A DNA stretch of 64,000 nucleotides from Palaemon carinicauda. Lineage: Eukaryota > Arthropoda > Malacostraca > Decapoda > Palaemonidae. The translations under genes and the position numbers were made by a program. Positions 35,799 through 48,042 of this stretch are shown piece by piece. The notes below the pieces were generated by a model. It was not told the origin of the DNA. It saw only the letters and a list, made by a program, of their open reading frames with translations, and searched no databases. Positions within the stretch are counted from its first letter, which is position 1. Every line of letters starts with the position of its first letter. The stretch spans positions 32,556,628 through 32,620,627 of the forward strand of contig NC_090726.1 of NCBI RefSeq assembly GCF_036898095.1, in the 5' to 3' direction.

Positions 35799-38700
35799 TG
35801 ACTGGAGTATTTGAAAATTCAAGGTGAATGGTGGAGTCCATTAAGAATCAAACCTGTCAAGTAAGTTTAGCTCGGAAAAATATAATTAATCTTAATAATT
35901 AGCTTTGTTTCAAAGATTTAATAACCTTTCATCTTTAAATAGGGAGATGTTTTAAACACAAGCTGGAACACCTGCTGAATTTATGAAGGTAATTAACGAC
36001 AAGTAGTGAACGCGGGCGAGAAGCTCCGCCTCTTCCCCTATCAAAAAATACTGACTTTGCAACAAGTACGGACATACTGTTGTTTCCTTACTCAAACTTT
36101 TCATTATCTTTTTCTTTCAGGAAGTGAATGTTAGTTGTAGATTGCTTTTGTGAAGGATGTGAAGCAAGAGATTCGTACTTGCCAACGTAAAGGTGGACGT
36201 TACAACCAGTTTGAGGATCCCCTCTTTCTGCGCTTCTTGTAGGGGGCCATGATTGTTTGTAATCATCCCCGTGTGGCAGGTGTAGGTTGTGGCCCTGTGC
36301 ATAGTGGAAAGCAATACTTTAAAGAAAGAGGAGGTAAGCTAAGCCTTCTCAAGGGTCTATCTTGACAACAGTAAAGAAGTCAAAGAAGAGGAAGAGAGTG
36401 AAGCCTTCAGGGTCATCTTGACAACATAAAACAGAAGGCACTGGAGTCTTGCTTCTGCCATCCCTTCATTAAGTGCATCTGCTAGCGCCACTCCTGCACA
36501 TACTTATCTATCTTGGTCTCCGGGGAGTATGAGTTATGAGCAAGGAGCCCTTGGATTTGCATTGGCAGGCTTTTCAGGTTTTGGTGATGTGTGAGGCTCC
36601 CTGACTTCACCGTAGAGATTCTTCGTCTGCATTCCATGCAGACTGCTGATGAAGAGTTTGACCCAGTGAAGGCTTGGCCCTCCTTATGTTTTTGTTGAGG
36701 TAGCTGGTAGTTAAGACTACCTCTGCACTGTTGTGGCTAGTAAAATGACATCTATGCTAGCTTGAAATCTTCAACATATGTAGATGTTTTGCTCTAGGGG
36801 AAGAAGTGAGTGTTTCTTCAAAGCCCTGTGTTACCAAATGTATCACTTCCCTAACCAGGTCGCACCTGTGTTAACAACCCCTTCCCCTCTACCCGTCATC
36901 CTGACCTGTGTGCCTGTAATCCCATGTATTCCGCTTCCTCTGTCCTTGTGACCTACATGCTCTCCGTATTTATGATTCCTCTTGGAGCAATCAGTGTGGT
37001 CTTTCGCCTCGGAGTGTCGTCATCATTGGTTGCACAGACCTTGACTCCTCTGCTTGCAGAGCCTGGAATGAGAGTTGGGAAGAGGAAGAAATATTCACGT
37101 TCTTTTTCCTCATCCTCCTCTGACTTGAGACTCCGATTTTGAAAATTCTTCTTATATGAAGAAGTGGTCGAAGAAGTCCACGAAGACAAGCAGTTGTCGT
37201 AGGGAAAGAGCTTTCAATACCACCTCTCTTTTGTGGGGGTGCAGGGAAATTGATGACACTTGAGTGGTTCCTCTGCCAGAGTTATGGCTCAGGAGTGCAC
37301 AACACTATACACTTTCTGTTCCCTTGTTGATAGAGGAGATTTTCTGCCCTCCATCATGCTTCCTACCTGGATGATGGACTACTATTACTCCCCCATCCCA
37401 CGATCTTTTCAGCCCCTCATTTGCAGGGGTTAGGTAACAGAGAGACTGGCAAAAATCTAAAAATAATTGGTGCCCTAAAGGGGTCCCTACATCCTGAGTA
37501 GTTTAGAAGCTTCTTGCCCTGTGGTGTTCTCAGAGGATCGACCTGTTTGTCACACGGCTAAACACACAGTTTCCTGTTCTTTGCCCCCCATTAGCCCCAT
37601 TAGTTGTGTTCAAGGACACATTCCAACACCCATGGGATCACCTGGATGCATACTCCTTTCCTCCATTCCCTAACCAACCGAGTGTTGATTACTCCATGAC
37701 TTAGGATGACTATGGTGACTTACAGTTTGCCTCATGCCGAGTGATATCCCAATCTGTTAGTATGGTACTTATAGTTGAGGTCCAGAGATAACTACCTCAG
37801 TGGTCCCTCCCTCTTCTGTGAAGTCACTGGAACTAAATGGATGGAGGCTATCTAATTTAGGATCTCCTTTGGGCAAATAACTTTTCATGAGGCACTACAG
37901 AGGAAATGTCTTGGCACCTACGATGGTCCTCTGCAGCTGTTTACCAAGAGAAGTGGGCCATCTTCTGCAATTGGTATTGTAGAAGGGATACCTCTCTAGT
38001 TGGAGCAACTAGCGTAGATCATGGACTTCTTCGTCTTCCTTCATCGAGAAGTACCTCTCAGTCATAGATGTTAAAGGTTACCACTCAAACGTTAAGAGTA
38101 TAGACCTCTCCTCCTTGGGAGTAATCTATATTCATGAGGAGCTTCAAGCAGTCTTGCCCATCCCAAGACCTCACGCCCCTATAGTTGGATGTGACCCTCA
38201 TTCTCAAGGCTCTTGCATGTATCCCATTCGAGCCTTTGCGACCCCCAAGACTTCCCTTTTTGCTAGCCTTTGTATGAGAAAAAAGAATAGGCAAATTACA
38301 TGGTCTCTCTTACTTAGTATCCCACACTGAGGGGTGGAAGGTCTCCTTTACTTTCGTGCGTGGCTTTGAGGCCAAAATGCGTAACCCATAGGCACACAAC
38401 CCCCGGTTCGAGACTGCCTCCACATCCTGTCTTCATGAAGCGTTGGGTGGTGATTGAGAGATGCTTTTGTGCCCCGTGAGGTCTGGTGTGCTGTCTGCAG
38501 AGAACTTCTTTCTGGCTTCATGAGACGATTCGTGTAGCATATGCCTCTAATGCTGAGAAAGTTGATGTACCAGCTAGGACCAGAGCTCAGTCAGAGGTAT
38601 AGGTCCCACCCTAGGATTCAAGAGAAATCTTTCAGTCTGCAGGTACTGAAAGTGGGGTTTTGGAAATAGAAGACCACCTTCACAGCCTTCCACCTACAGA

Positions 38701-41700
38701 GTATACCCACAAGTCCACTGACATCTTTGTGCTTGGTCTTGTGGTGGCAGATCAAGTAGCTGTATAGCCAGCCTAGCTTCTCATTGGGACAGGATGCATC
38801 TTGTCTGTGGTAATGTATAAATGCAAGTCATGAATTAAGGGAAGAATGACTTGCTTTTCTGCTTCATATTTTTGCCCCTTCTCTTGGGAGCAAACCAATC
38901 ATTAACTTTACATGCTAGATCTGACTTGATGCTGTTAAGTGGCACTTCTGAGGTTCATTCTTTTTCTAAAGAAGTATCTTCCCTAATGAGTAGGAAAATG
39001 GTGGAATTTATACCAAACCATTGATCATCATACGGCAGGTATTACATTCTAAACTGCTACCCCTTTTCGAGGAAAGGATTCCTCGGTTAACCATGTACAA
39101 TTAACCTCAGCCCACGCCCAATCAGTCTACTCATCACTATGAGAGATAGATAGGAGGTTGCTGGAATCATCATCTTTGCTCCCTTATAGGATCAAGTAGA
39201 TTGACATTTCTTGGAAAGAAAAAGAACCAACCAGTCTAGTTCTACGGGGATTTCAAAAGCACTAAGCAGCGAGTCTCCCTATTTAAAGGACAAAAGGTTC
39301 GGATACACATGGCGACAAAATAATACATTATCATAGTTATAGAAACCGAAGTCCTTCAAGTTGAACTTCCTACCTGAATTACCAACCACAGTCCTAAGTC
39401 GAAAGGTTAAGGAGAGGATCTTTTAAGAGGTAGAGAGGGCAGGGCTTATAGCCCAAGCTTACCACCTGCCGTTGGCTAACTCGACAGCCATTCCAGCTCT
39501 CACTGAAAACATCTCCCTATTTAAAGGACTCGGGTTTGTACTGTATAGTACAGCCAAGATATTTGTTTAAAAATTTGTTAGATGTAAATACAAACCTTTC
39601 TCCATTATTATTATTACTTGCTAAGCTATAACCCTAGTTGGAAAAGCTGCATGCTATAGGCCCAGGGGCCCCAACAGGGAAAATAGCCCAGTGAGTAAAG
39701 GAAACAAGGAAAAATAAAATATCTTAAGAACAGTATCAAAAATAATATTTCCTTTATAAACTACAGCATAAAAACTTTAACTAAGCGAGAGGAAGAGAAA
39801 TAAGATAGAATAGTGTGCCCAAGTGTACCCCCAAGCAAGAGAACTCTTAACCCAAGACAGTGAAAGGCCTTGGTACAGAGGATATGGCACTACCTAAGAC
39901 TATAGAACAATGGTTTGATTTTGGAATGTCCCTCTCCTAGAAGAGCTTCTTACCAAAGCTAAAGTCTCTTCTACCCTTACCAAGAGGAAAGGAGCCACTG
40001 AACAATTACAGTGCAGTAGGTAACCCCTTGGGTGAAAATTTGTTTGGTAATTCAGTGTTGTCAGGTGTATGAGGACAGAGAAGAATAAATCTGTAAAGAA
40101 TAGGCTAGACTATTCTGTGTATGTGTAGGCCGGGGGAAAGTGAACCGTAACCAGAGAGAAGGATCCAATGTATTACACTCTAGTAGTAGTATCTCAACGG
40201 GTCACTGGTGCCCTGGCCAATCTACTACCTATGTAGGAGAATTACTTGTTGGTGGTAGGTAATCACAGTAGACCAAGAGGCTAAGGTTCATTTTATCCCG
40301 GAAAAATCACCTTCCTGGCCTCGAAAGGAACAAAGAAAGAAGACTTCAGCATTTTTTGTGGCCCAGGTTAATAAGAGTTTATGGGAAACCGGCATTTATC
40401 AAACTTAATTCTTTTAGAAAAGATGTCAGAAATACTATATTACAAAGGATAGTTCGAGAAATGAATTTGGGAAATTATACAATCATCCATCCTATCCCAC
40501 TTGTTAACAGGAAGGGCTTGTTATCATCAGGGTAATGATTAGTAAAATTTACAACTTGTACATTGCATGGCTCCTACCCCTATGACAGGAGTTAAAAGGA
40601 AAATATTCAAGTAATTCTACTTTTCATTTCTGTGTAAGTTAACCTTATAATGTACCCTCAACAAGATGTTTATCTGTCTTAAGAGCAAACTGGGAAAACT
40701 ATGTGACTTTTTTTTTGACCAGCCACCATTGCAGGAGGGGTTTGGGGGAGTCTATAGGTCTAGCTTCTGGTTATTAGCAGCCACTGTCCTTCTCTCCCTT
40801 GTACTAGCCGAGATTTAAGAGTACTGGGTGCTAATCTTTTGTATAGATGATTGATTTTTAGGACATTGTCCTCTTCCTTGCCTCTGCTACTTATGAGCAA
40901 CTTTGACCAAAGGAGTTGTCAAAACAGTCCCTGGTTCCACAGGACACTCTGGTATGAAAATGTACCAACTCGTTCCCTTTCAGTGATTAGGTGTTTGTGT
41001 CTGTCACCAAAGTGGTCACAACACTAGTGTAAAGGGAACTTTTCATACACAAGTCTGGGACTACATTTATGAGAACATGGGTGCATACAATATACCATAG
41101 TCCTCTAACTGTGTTACCTCCTTACTTCAAAATACTGAACTGCAAGAAATGAGGAAAAAGTCTGAGCAGTAGATAGGGTCTATACCTATGGGATTAGTAC
41201 CCAAGGGATTGATTGAAGAGTGTAAGGTTGATGCTGTAGCAGCCACTATTTCACAATAACTGTAGCAAAACAACAGACGTTAAGCACAGAATTGAAACAA
41301 AAGTGGCATGACTGTGTCACACGGAAGGATGGGACCCCTCATATACATCATTTGCGAACTCCCTTATAGAGTTTTAGCATCTGTTCCAGAACACACGCTA
41401 AATCATCTGCATAAAGAAGGTTTGTATTGATGTAAGAACAACTAAAAATACCCATTTTACTATTATGTAATTCTGAAAACAAATACTTGAGGCAAACTGT
41501 AAATAGCTTACACTTTCTCACGGGGAGCATCAGTCATCACCCCGCTAAAATTGTACATTTTAGTTTGTTCTTGATATACCAACTCTGCATCGTACATCCG
41601 CCGTTCACGAGGCTTGCTCAAGACTGAATAAGCTTCGTTGACTAAAATAAATTCCTTGTGTACTTCTGGCCGATCTGGGTTTTTATCTGGATGTGTCTAC

Positions 41701-44700
41701 AAAGGAAAAATTAATTAATGACATCTCCAAAATCTTGCATGTATGAAAACTGTCTCTAAAAGTTAGACAAATATATAACAAACATTGTCGGTGCCTCAGT
41801 TCGAGTTAAATCTGTTCCAGCAGCGAGCTCATGACCCAAGGGCCAAAATGCTTGCAAACCAAACTATTTTTCCTGCAAGTAATAAATAATATATACTCAA
41901 TGCATTCCACACATCCATACACATACACTCATATTTAGAGGTTTGTAATGTTATGTACGAAAAATTTAAAACCCTAACGTTATTTAAACCCCTAACATCA
42001 GAAATAAAAACTAATAATTATCCATAAAAAAATTTAAAAAATATTGACAAATAAACTCATACTTTGTCTTTGAGAATCATGGCTGATGAGAAAGGAGGAA
42101 GAGGGGTTACTTCTTGGAGGAAGAATCTCCCTCCATGAGAACTTCTGATAAAATATCGAGTTCTCTTAAACGGTGTTTACTATCACTTAACTGAATTACA
42201 TAATTTATGTTTTTTGGACAATTGTCTTTTCTAGAGTTAATGTGCTGTGTGGTCTCCAAGGACTTTACTGTGAAAGGCAAGAATAGGAAATCCAATGCAA
42301 CATAAATACCAATAAAATATTGTCTCCCCTGCTCTAGGGTCAGTGTACCAACGTGTTGACAGCATTCAATCTGGAGAAGCTAGAGGTAAAAGAATTTCTG
42401 TATACCTGTAGTGATCCTCTAAGGTCTAAGCAAATCTCTCTTCCCCCAAGTCGTAGTGAATAAGCCAAAGCCAAGCAGAGGCAATGGCCAACTCATTTCC
42501 AGAAAATGGAGGAAGGATACCCTTTCCAAAAAAGTAGAAAGCTTCCTCTTACAAGACACAGCCTATTAGAACAAGCCGCAGGCTCAAGAGCAAGCTGCAT
42601 GATCACCCCCTTTTTAGCCCCTTTTTCCAATCCTAAGCCTCAACCTATTTACTGTGTACCCAAGTTTCCTCAAGAGGAACAGGGAGGACAGCAATGCTAT
42701 TTCACACAAAGTGAGTCACACTCTCATGAACAGTCAAACTTTATGGAAAAACCACTGGAGTCATTCGGAGGTGGTGGTCTCCATTGTTCTCTGGAACGGA
42801 ACTTTTCTCGATGTGTGCAAAGTATAGGCTTCTAAAATTCCAGGGCAGAATATTTAGCATACCAAAAACACTCCCCAGAAAGTAGAATGATCCTTGACCT
42901 GTCTCGTCTCAACAAACATATCAGGTGAGATGCATTCAAAATGACAACCATCCTGCAGGTCTACAAATAACTATGCCGACGCCTTGGACCTGTGCTATTA
43001 TGTTAAGACGCTTATTTACATGCCTCTAGTGCTTACCACTTCAGACCTTACCCAGGGTTTCCATTTGGGAGGATTTATATAGGTTCACAGCAATGCCATT
43101 TAGGCACTATATCACCTCAAAAGTGTTTACAAACTTAGCAAAGTAGTGGTCAAACTCCTGTGGTTGTAAGTAGTTCAGATCATATCTTATTTAGACTGGC
43201 AGATTTGGGTAGAGAAAAAAGAATTATGCTTCAAACAAATTAAGACTAATTCCAAGAAGGATATTCCAGTGGTTAGGTCTTTCATGGAATATGGTGAAGT
43301 CACACTTAAGTCTAACAAAAGCATCTCGGCAAACAATTCTAAGCAAGGTCAGATTCTTTCAAACTACTTCTCCAACAGGCGGCAATTAGAGAAGATTTTG
43401 GGCCTTTTTCAATTTGCCTCGATAGTCGACCCAGTGTAAAAACTAGATTGAAAATTATCGATTGCGTGTGGAGAAGAGCAGCAAAAAGGGGTTTACGGTA
43501 CCTTCAAGCTTGATTAATCGGTCACTGCAATGAATTCTCGAAGCCTTGGACGGCACCAAATGACTTATCCACATTGGTCTCTCCCCAACTTCCATGATTC
43601 TTCATACAGACATATCCCAATCAGGTTGGGGAGATCATTCCACGGAAACCTCTGTATTAGGGAAATGGTCCCCTGTAAACAACAAGTAACCGTCTGTTGC
43701 CCAAGAAGATGGATCTCCTATGTTATTTTCTTCCCTGATCTGTGCTAAGACCTTCACAAAGGTAGATTTGGTTTCAGAGTTTACTGCCTCTACCGGTGTG
43801 GGCCCTTGATCCGAATCTACTATGTTTGTTGTCTCCTTAGACTCGACATCAATTAGAGGAAACTCTCTGATAGTGCCTTCTGTCACCTTTTGATTTGATA
43901 TCCCTAAGAGTTTCCCGAGGTCCAGCACTCACTTTAGATGACCGGGCTATTCCCTGTACCTCTAAAGGGCTCTTGCTCTCACATCAGTAAAAAACCCAGA
44001 ATGACTCGGTCAGATGGTCTGGCGAGTGTCTTTGCAAGGAAACCAGCCGTAGCTCACTTTGAACATCTCAATTTCTTAGTCTGCTGACATACCTGGCTCC
44101 TTTTTAACAAGGTCAGCATACAAAAACTTTGTTTTTTCACAAATAATGTTCTCAATAGTTTTATCTCCTGCTACCTGCTTCTCCTTGATCCAAATGAGAA
44201 GCAGGTTTTCAATGTTGTCAAGAATATGCGTCCATTGTTTTGTCACTATCAACATCCCTTTCACAGCATCAATTGCTTTCATTTTCTCTTTTATCTTCCA
44301 AATTGTACAAAAAAATGGACATTTTGTTCAGGTCTGCCACAAGCATACCTTGATCATTTTTTTTGCCTCTAGAGTTATCAACATCATCATACTATCTTTC
44401 TTAATCCTCTTAGATCCTCCTAGATGCTTACTGTACTGAAATTGTTAACTTGACGGGGGAACAACAGCGATAACAATTTGATTAAGAATACACAGTCACA
44501 ACTCTACAAAGAACACTTCTTAAGATGCTTGCAAGTAGGTATTGCTGGTACTGCACAAGTACTGTTGAGAGCATGAAAAAGTTAAGGTCTGAGCAAGGAG
44601 GGAAGTGAGCCAAGGGGAAACAAATTGGCATAAAAATAATGTGAACACTGAGTGGGTGGCGTATGGGTTCTGTAATGTGCGATTTCTTTCTGTGTATCAC

Positions 44701-45571
44701 TTGTCGGTCTGGTTAGTACCTGTTAACAAAAACTGTGCACACGGAGAGAAATTTTTGCTCTGAGAGTGATACAATGCTCATTAACTGATTATAAGCTCAA
44801 ACAGGTATACCATGCACGTATTCAATCACTCATCAACTGAGGTACTACAGTACTATGTTCATTTTAATCAAAATATTGTTAATTTTGTCTCTACAACACT
44901 TAACTGTGTTGAATATAAAGAAGCAGGAAAAAAGAATTGACTGACATGATAAATACTACTGTACATAGATAACGTCTAACCGAAACTAGTTGGTAACATA
45001 TGCTAAAAAAAAAAAAAACAGAAAATTCTATTATAGTAAAATAGAATTTTTCCAAGATTTCATATAGTACAGTAGTGTACAATTTTTAAGCATAAACGTT
45101 GGTAATGAAGTTGTTGTTTCTATAAATCATGGGGGGAGGGGAAGGCATCAGTCACTTAACTGGATGAAATGAAACTTTTCCTTCAACCACAAAAACATAT
45201 GTTCTTCCAGACTTATGAACAATTCTCATGTAATATTTATTGTAAATAAATATAATGATGTACTTTAAAACTAATGAGTTGAAAAAACTCCAATTTGCAG
45301 ATGTTATTTAAGGATATAATAAAGTATTTTTACCACTTATACTGTAAAATGGTACCTAAAACTTTCAAGTTTTTTTTCTTTATTATTAATACTACTTCAT
45401 AGAGGACAGGAAATTTTTTAAATATACAGAGCTCATACATGACTTTGATACCACAATATTAAAAATATTTAACAAACCTCTTTGGACAGACGAATAAAAG
45501 AATCTTTAATTTCACTCGCAGTACAGTCCTTTTTCACTCCTAGTATGTCGTAGTGAGTCTTCGATAAATAT
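34214..45571 (-). CDS. DNAJC4: J-domain membrane protein resembling DNAJC4; four 3' exons, 5' exon(s) not found
   Basis: It is a predicted HSP70 co-chaperone anchored in a membrane. Four minus-strand exons join with matching phases: 45571-45478, 41696-41512, 35549-35376 and 34373-34214, each with AG/GT borders. The first two encode the J domain: THYDILGVKKDCTASEIKD (helix I/II), the invariant HPD (THPDKNPDRPEV), then FILVNEAYSVLSKPRERR and MYD (helix III). The third holds a hydrophobic segment, NNYIAFGVIIFALFGGLLHF. The fourth, rich in charged residues (SQFASAQLDRRDRIASQTYK), ends at TAG 34214-34216. J domain at the N-terminus, one membrane segment, and a C-terminal helix beginning Lys-Gly/Asp-Arg match the DNAJC4 layout. 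The first coding exon, with the start codon, must lie above 45572 and was not located. The introns (about 3.8, 6.0 and 1.0 kb) carry several transposons. Confidence 0.82.
35376..35549 (-). CDS. DNAJC4: DNAJC4-like exon: membrane segment
   Basis: Acceptor TTTCATTTCAG, donor GTAAGT. It encodes IFKDETLWESRDKNE, a YYGIKGIGRLPNN loop and a hydrophobic stretch of about 18 residues. Confidence 0.82.
35765..35795. repeat. Poly-A tract
   Basis: 31 uninterrupted A residues in the intron upstream of the membrane exon. It may be the tail of a decayed retroposon, but no body is recognisable. Confidence 0.9.
35990..39600 (+). mobile_element. DIRS-like retrotransposon, family II, copy IIc (degraded, intronic)
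   Basis: The copy lies antisense in the large J-gene intron. The gag start region shows a Cys pair context (SFCASCRGP, around 36215-36245) and, further on, a KRKK cluster with a Ser run (37070-37130). Decayed YR occupies 37750-38770, with LCP(V)R near 38465-38480, and ends HKSTDIFVLGLVVADQVAV then stop at 38708-38769, matching the ends of IIa, IIb and IIe. The 3' region to 39600 has the family II right-end landmarks AAGCAGCGAGTCTCC and TATTTAAAGGACTCGGGTTTG. RT is essentially missing. The outer limits are estimates. Confidence 0.7.
39603..40232 (-). repeat. Interspersed repeat, copy 5
   Basis: Starts ATTATTATTATTACTTGCTAAG and runs in reverse order through the landmarks of copy 1, ending near CCAATCTACTACC. 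Directly next to the right end of IIc, in the J-gene intron. Confidence 0.85.
40233..41349. other. Intronic sequence, no gene recognised
   Basis: No long frame. A few phrases (40400-40600 and 40860-41060) resemble leader or untranslated sequence of family II but are too diverged to assign. Confidence 0.4.
41350..41530 (-). pseudogene. LINE reverse transcriptase fragment beside the J-domain exon
   Basis: The minus-strand frame reads KLFTVCLKYLFSELHNSKMG then YINTNLLYADDLACVLEQM, containing the YADD catalytic box (about 41403-41414). It parallels KLFTAYLEEVF...FTDD in the LINE at 1-545, so it is probably of the same RTE-like type. It runs in a different frame from the exon. Its 5' side touches or overlaps the last codons and the splice donor of the 41512-41696 exon. 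Confidence 0.65.
41512..41696 (-). CDS. DNAJC4: DNAJC4-like exon: HPD motif and J-domain helix III
   Basis: It is preceded by CCTTTGTAG and starts ACACATCCAGATAAAAAC (THPDKN). The donor GTAAGC at 41511-41506 leaves two bases, fitting the one leading base of the next exon. An earlier GTGAGA donor at 41521 would break the phase. The last few codons abut a LINE fragment. Confidence 0.8.
41700..42480. other. Intronic sequence, no gene recognised
   Basis: AT-rich; no motif or repeat copy seen. Intron between the two J-domain exons. Confidence 0.45.
42490..43720 (+). pseudogene. DIRS family II RT and RNase H remnant, copy IId
   Basis: The plus-strand frames show the N-terminal RT lead-in (EEQGGQQCYFTQSESHS, FMEKPLES), then after a stop MILDLSRLNKHIR and FKMTTILQV (compare VLDVSSLNVFV and FTMETTKSV in copy B), then DAYLHASS and GTISPQK. 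At 43590-43690 the RNase H first motif is recognisable as HTDISQSGWGDHSTE with GKWSPV. Stops and frame changes are frequent, so it is dead. No YR end was seen beyond 43720, where a minus-strand remnant begins. Confidence 0.7.
43930..44390 (-). pseudogene. Tigger/JRK-like (CENP-B domain) transposase N-terminal remnant
   Basis: The minus strand reads ITLEAKKMI..., then EKMKAIDAVKGMLIVTKQ, THILDNIENLLLIWIKEKQV, AGDKTIENIICEKTKFLYAD, LVKKEPGMSAD and a VSYGWF block. This matches the double HTH layout of CENP-B/JRK-like transposases, but of a different lineage from the Tigger at 13699. A stop precedes the GWF part and no DDE domain follows. It may be a fragment of a transposon or of a domesticated copy; decay favours the former. 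Confidence 0.65.
44391..45477. other. Intronic sequence, no gene recognised
   Basis: AT-rich intron of the J-protein gene with only short incidental frames. TTTTTTTCTTTATTATTAATAC-like A/T runs near 45370. Confidence 0.5.
45478..45571 (-). CDS. DNAJC4: DNAJC4-like exon: J-domain helices I-II
   Basis: It is preceded by TTTCATTTCCAG and followed by GTTTGTTAA. The exon has one leading base of a split codon plus 31 codons (YLSKTHYDILG ... FIRLSKE), ending in phase 0. The next exon continues with the HPD motif. Confidence 0.85.
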
Positions 45572-46079
45572 CTGGAAATGAAAGTACAATTATCAATTCT
45601 GCTTTTTACAATGGCATGGTGCACTCATTATAAAGTTGTACTGAATGCTTAAAATGCTCATGCTGAGAAAACATTGTTACAAATATTCACATTGCAATTC
45701 TAAAATTCAATAAATGTATTTTATTTATAATAATCCTATTTCTTTAAACCAATTTTAATCTTTTCCAAAATGTCAAATCCTTAATGGTGTATTATAGTTT
45801 TGGTATTCCCAACTGCTGTAGAAGCACTGTAAAGATTTCAGGGTATGAAAACCATATTTCAGCAAAGTGGAGTTCTTGTATAAAACGATAAAACGGGAAG
45901 GCAAGTTTGTATACCAAGAAATGTTAAAATTGCCTTTAAAAGAAAAAAAAAAAAAACTTCCTAATTTCATTTCAAGACGTCATAAACATGAAACATGTAA
46001 ACCTTGACTGAGTTGATACTTTTATCCTATTATGTCAATAGACAAAAGTATGAACTACGATTAAGTTTTTCACTTTTCT
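45572..46079. other. Intronic sequence upstream of the first located J exon
   Basis: No start-codon exon with the required phase (two bases left over) could be defined here. Poly-A tract near 45941-45956. Confidence 0.45.
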
Positions 46080-47755
46080 CTAGGACCTGAAGGTGCAGTA
46101 GATCATAGATCTGCACCTTCAGCTATGCCATCACCTTAAGTTTGACACCTAGTAAGGGAAGGAAATGCCTACGACATCCGTCACCTCCAAGTCTGATCCT
46201 CTCAGCTTAGCTTCTCCAGTGGAACCATGTCGTTCTTCTTTGGAGCATGACAAGGATGTCTTCAGTTTCCCAGGGGAATTTTTCACCTGTTAGGAGTACA
46301 GTGCCTTTATATCCTCCAAATTCTAACTTTCTCAGACACCATTAGGCAGAGGAAGAGCGAAATCTTCAGATACCTAGGACAAACACCATACATTTGCAGG
46401 CTCATGCTTATAAATACTACCCTGTTCACGAGCGCTCTATTGCTAGAACGCGCATTCACTATCCTGAGGTCTGACCTGTCTGTGCACATGCTCTACTGTT
46501 TAAGCATAAACTTATCTGATCCTGAGGACTCACCAGTTCTCATGTGAGCCCCTCATGATACACTCTCCAATTAGTGCACCCTCATCGTATCATTAGGTCT
46601 ACTGTCGGCATGAGCTTTTCTGCTCGCTCGCACTCCCCACTTAGCAAAAATTCTTTAGAACTTGAGTATTCTTATGTCGGAGCCGTGATCACCATTAGCG
46701 CATACTCACTGTGTATGGACACTCCCATATACACACATGCTCTCCTGATTATATGCACTCATACGGATGCAAATGCACACCTGTTAGTGCTTCCCCTTCT
46801 GTTAGAGCGTAAAGTACTCTTCAATGGCTGAGCATTCACTAGATCCTAAATCCTTGATTTTTCGCACGACCACACACTTTTCTGTCAATTTACCCATTCA
46901 TGCGCAAGCCAGCTCACCTAATTGCAAGTACTCTTCTGTTCGCACACTTTCTATTGTTCATGCATGCTCTTCTGTTTATACAATCCCCTGTGTATGCTCA
47001 CTCTTCTATTAGAAAACGATCTGATCGCGCACTCTCTAAATAAAGCACATTCTTCGCACATCTGCATTCTCCAGTTCAGGCGCGCTCTTCACTAATCAGG
47101 CATGCACTTGTATATAATCAACCCCTGTTCCAGAAACTTCCCCTCTCAGCACATGTTCTCAGAGAAGGGTTCCTCATGCACAATACATCGAAGGTAGGCT
47201 ACCATAAAGTACTCTTCGTGACTTCAATCTTCATACACAAGGTCTCTGGATAAGGGGCCCAATCTTGAGTCTCCCGTAACACATCTTGTACAAGTTTTGG
47301 ATTCCCAGAAGCTCCTCAAGGTCATCAGAGAACTTCAATATTGTCAGGGGTCCGACAGTCCAAGGAGGCTTCAGTCTGTAGGTCTTCCCAATGTGAGTGT
47401 TTGCCCTTCACAGATACAAGCACTCATTTTGTCACCCAATGATAACACAGGAGTAAAGGAAGCCTCTGGGTCTGCAAGGAACAACCTCATTGTAATGGAC
47501 TCGTCAGAATACTGTTCAGACTTGGTGCTAAAAACAAGCAAAAGGCATCCAGCATCCACAACCTCACCGCCCTTCCCTAGAATGAGACGCGATGTGAGGA
47601 GTCATTAGATACTATCAATCCTTCAGTTCCTTAAATCCCCACCCCAGCCAAAGCAGAAGACTCTGAGTCGGAATCAACACTTACAATGGTTCTGATTCGC
47701 ATCAAGCAGATTAACAGTTTGGGAGAGCCTTACAGATCTTAGGTTAAGGGAAAAA
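46080..47755 (+). pseudogene. gag-like region of DIRS family II copy IIe (left part)
   Basis: The decayed plus-strand frames are rich in His/Ser/Arg/Ala codons with recurring TGCGCACTC/TCTTCTGTT-like phrases (46560-47100). Then comes a more open stretch, 47297-47605 (LLKVIRELQYCQG, SSEYCSDLVLKTSKRHP). Assignment to family II gag is by position and composition: the sequence stops at copy D and appears to resume at 61222 with gag-like then YR text. No diagnostic motif. Confidence 0.45.
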
Positions 47756-48042
47756 AATGTTATTTTCATTAGTAAAATAAATTTTTGAATATACTTACCC
47801 GATAATCATGTAGCTGTCAACTCTGTTGCCGACAGAAATCTACGGTCGGGATACGCCAGCGATCGCTATACAGGTGGGGGTGTACACAACAGCGCCATCT
47901 GTGGTCAGGTACTCCAGTACTTCTTGTCAACACCACCTCAATTTTTTCCTCGGTCCACTGGTTCTCTATGGGGAGGAAGGGTGGGTCAATTAAATCATGA
48001 TTATCGGGTAAGTATATTCAAAAATTTATTTTACTAATGAAA
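47756..48042 (-). repeat. Right ITR of copy D (separated from its body)
   Basis: Begins AATGTTATTTTCATTAG and ends with the inverted CTAATGAAA where copy C starts. The inner part equals copy D's left end, not copy C's. Confidence 0.85.

Noticed and set aside
41516..41521. GTGAGA as donor of the HPD exon
   Set aside because: It leaves one base, which does not fit the phase of the membrane exon; GTAAGC ten bases on does.
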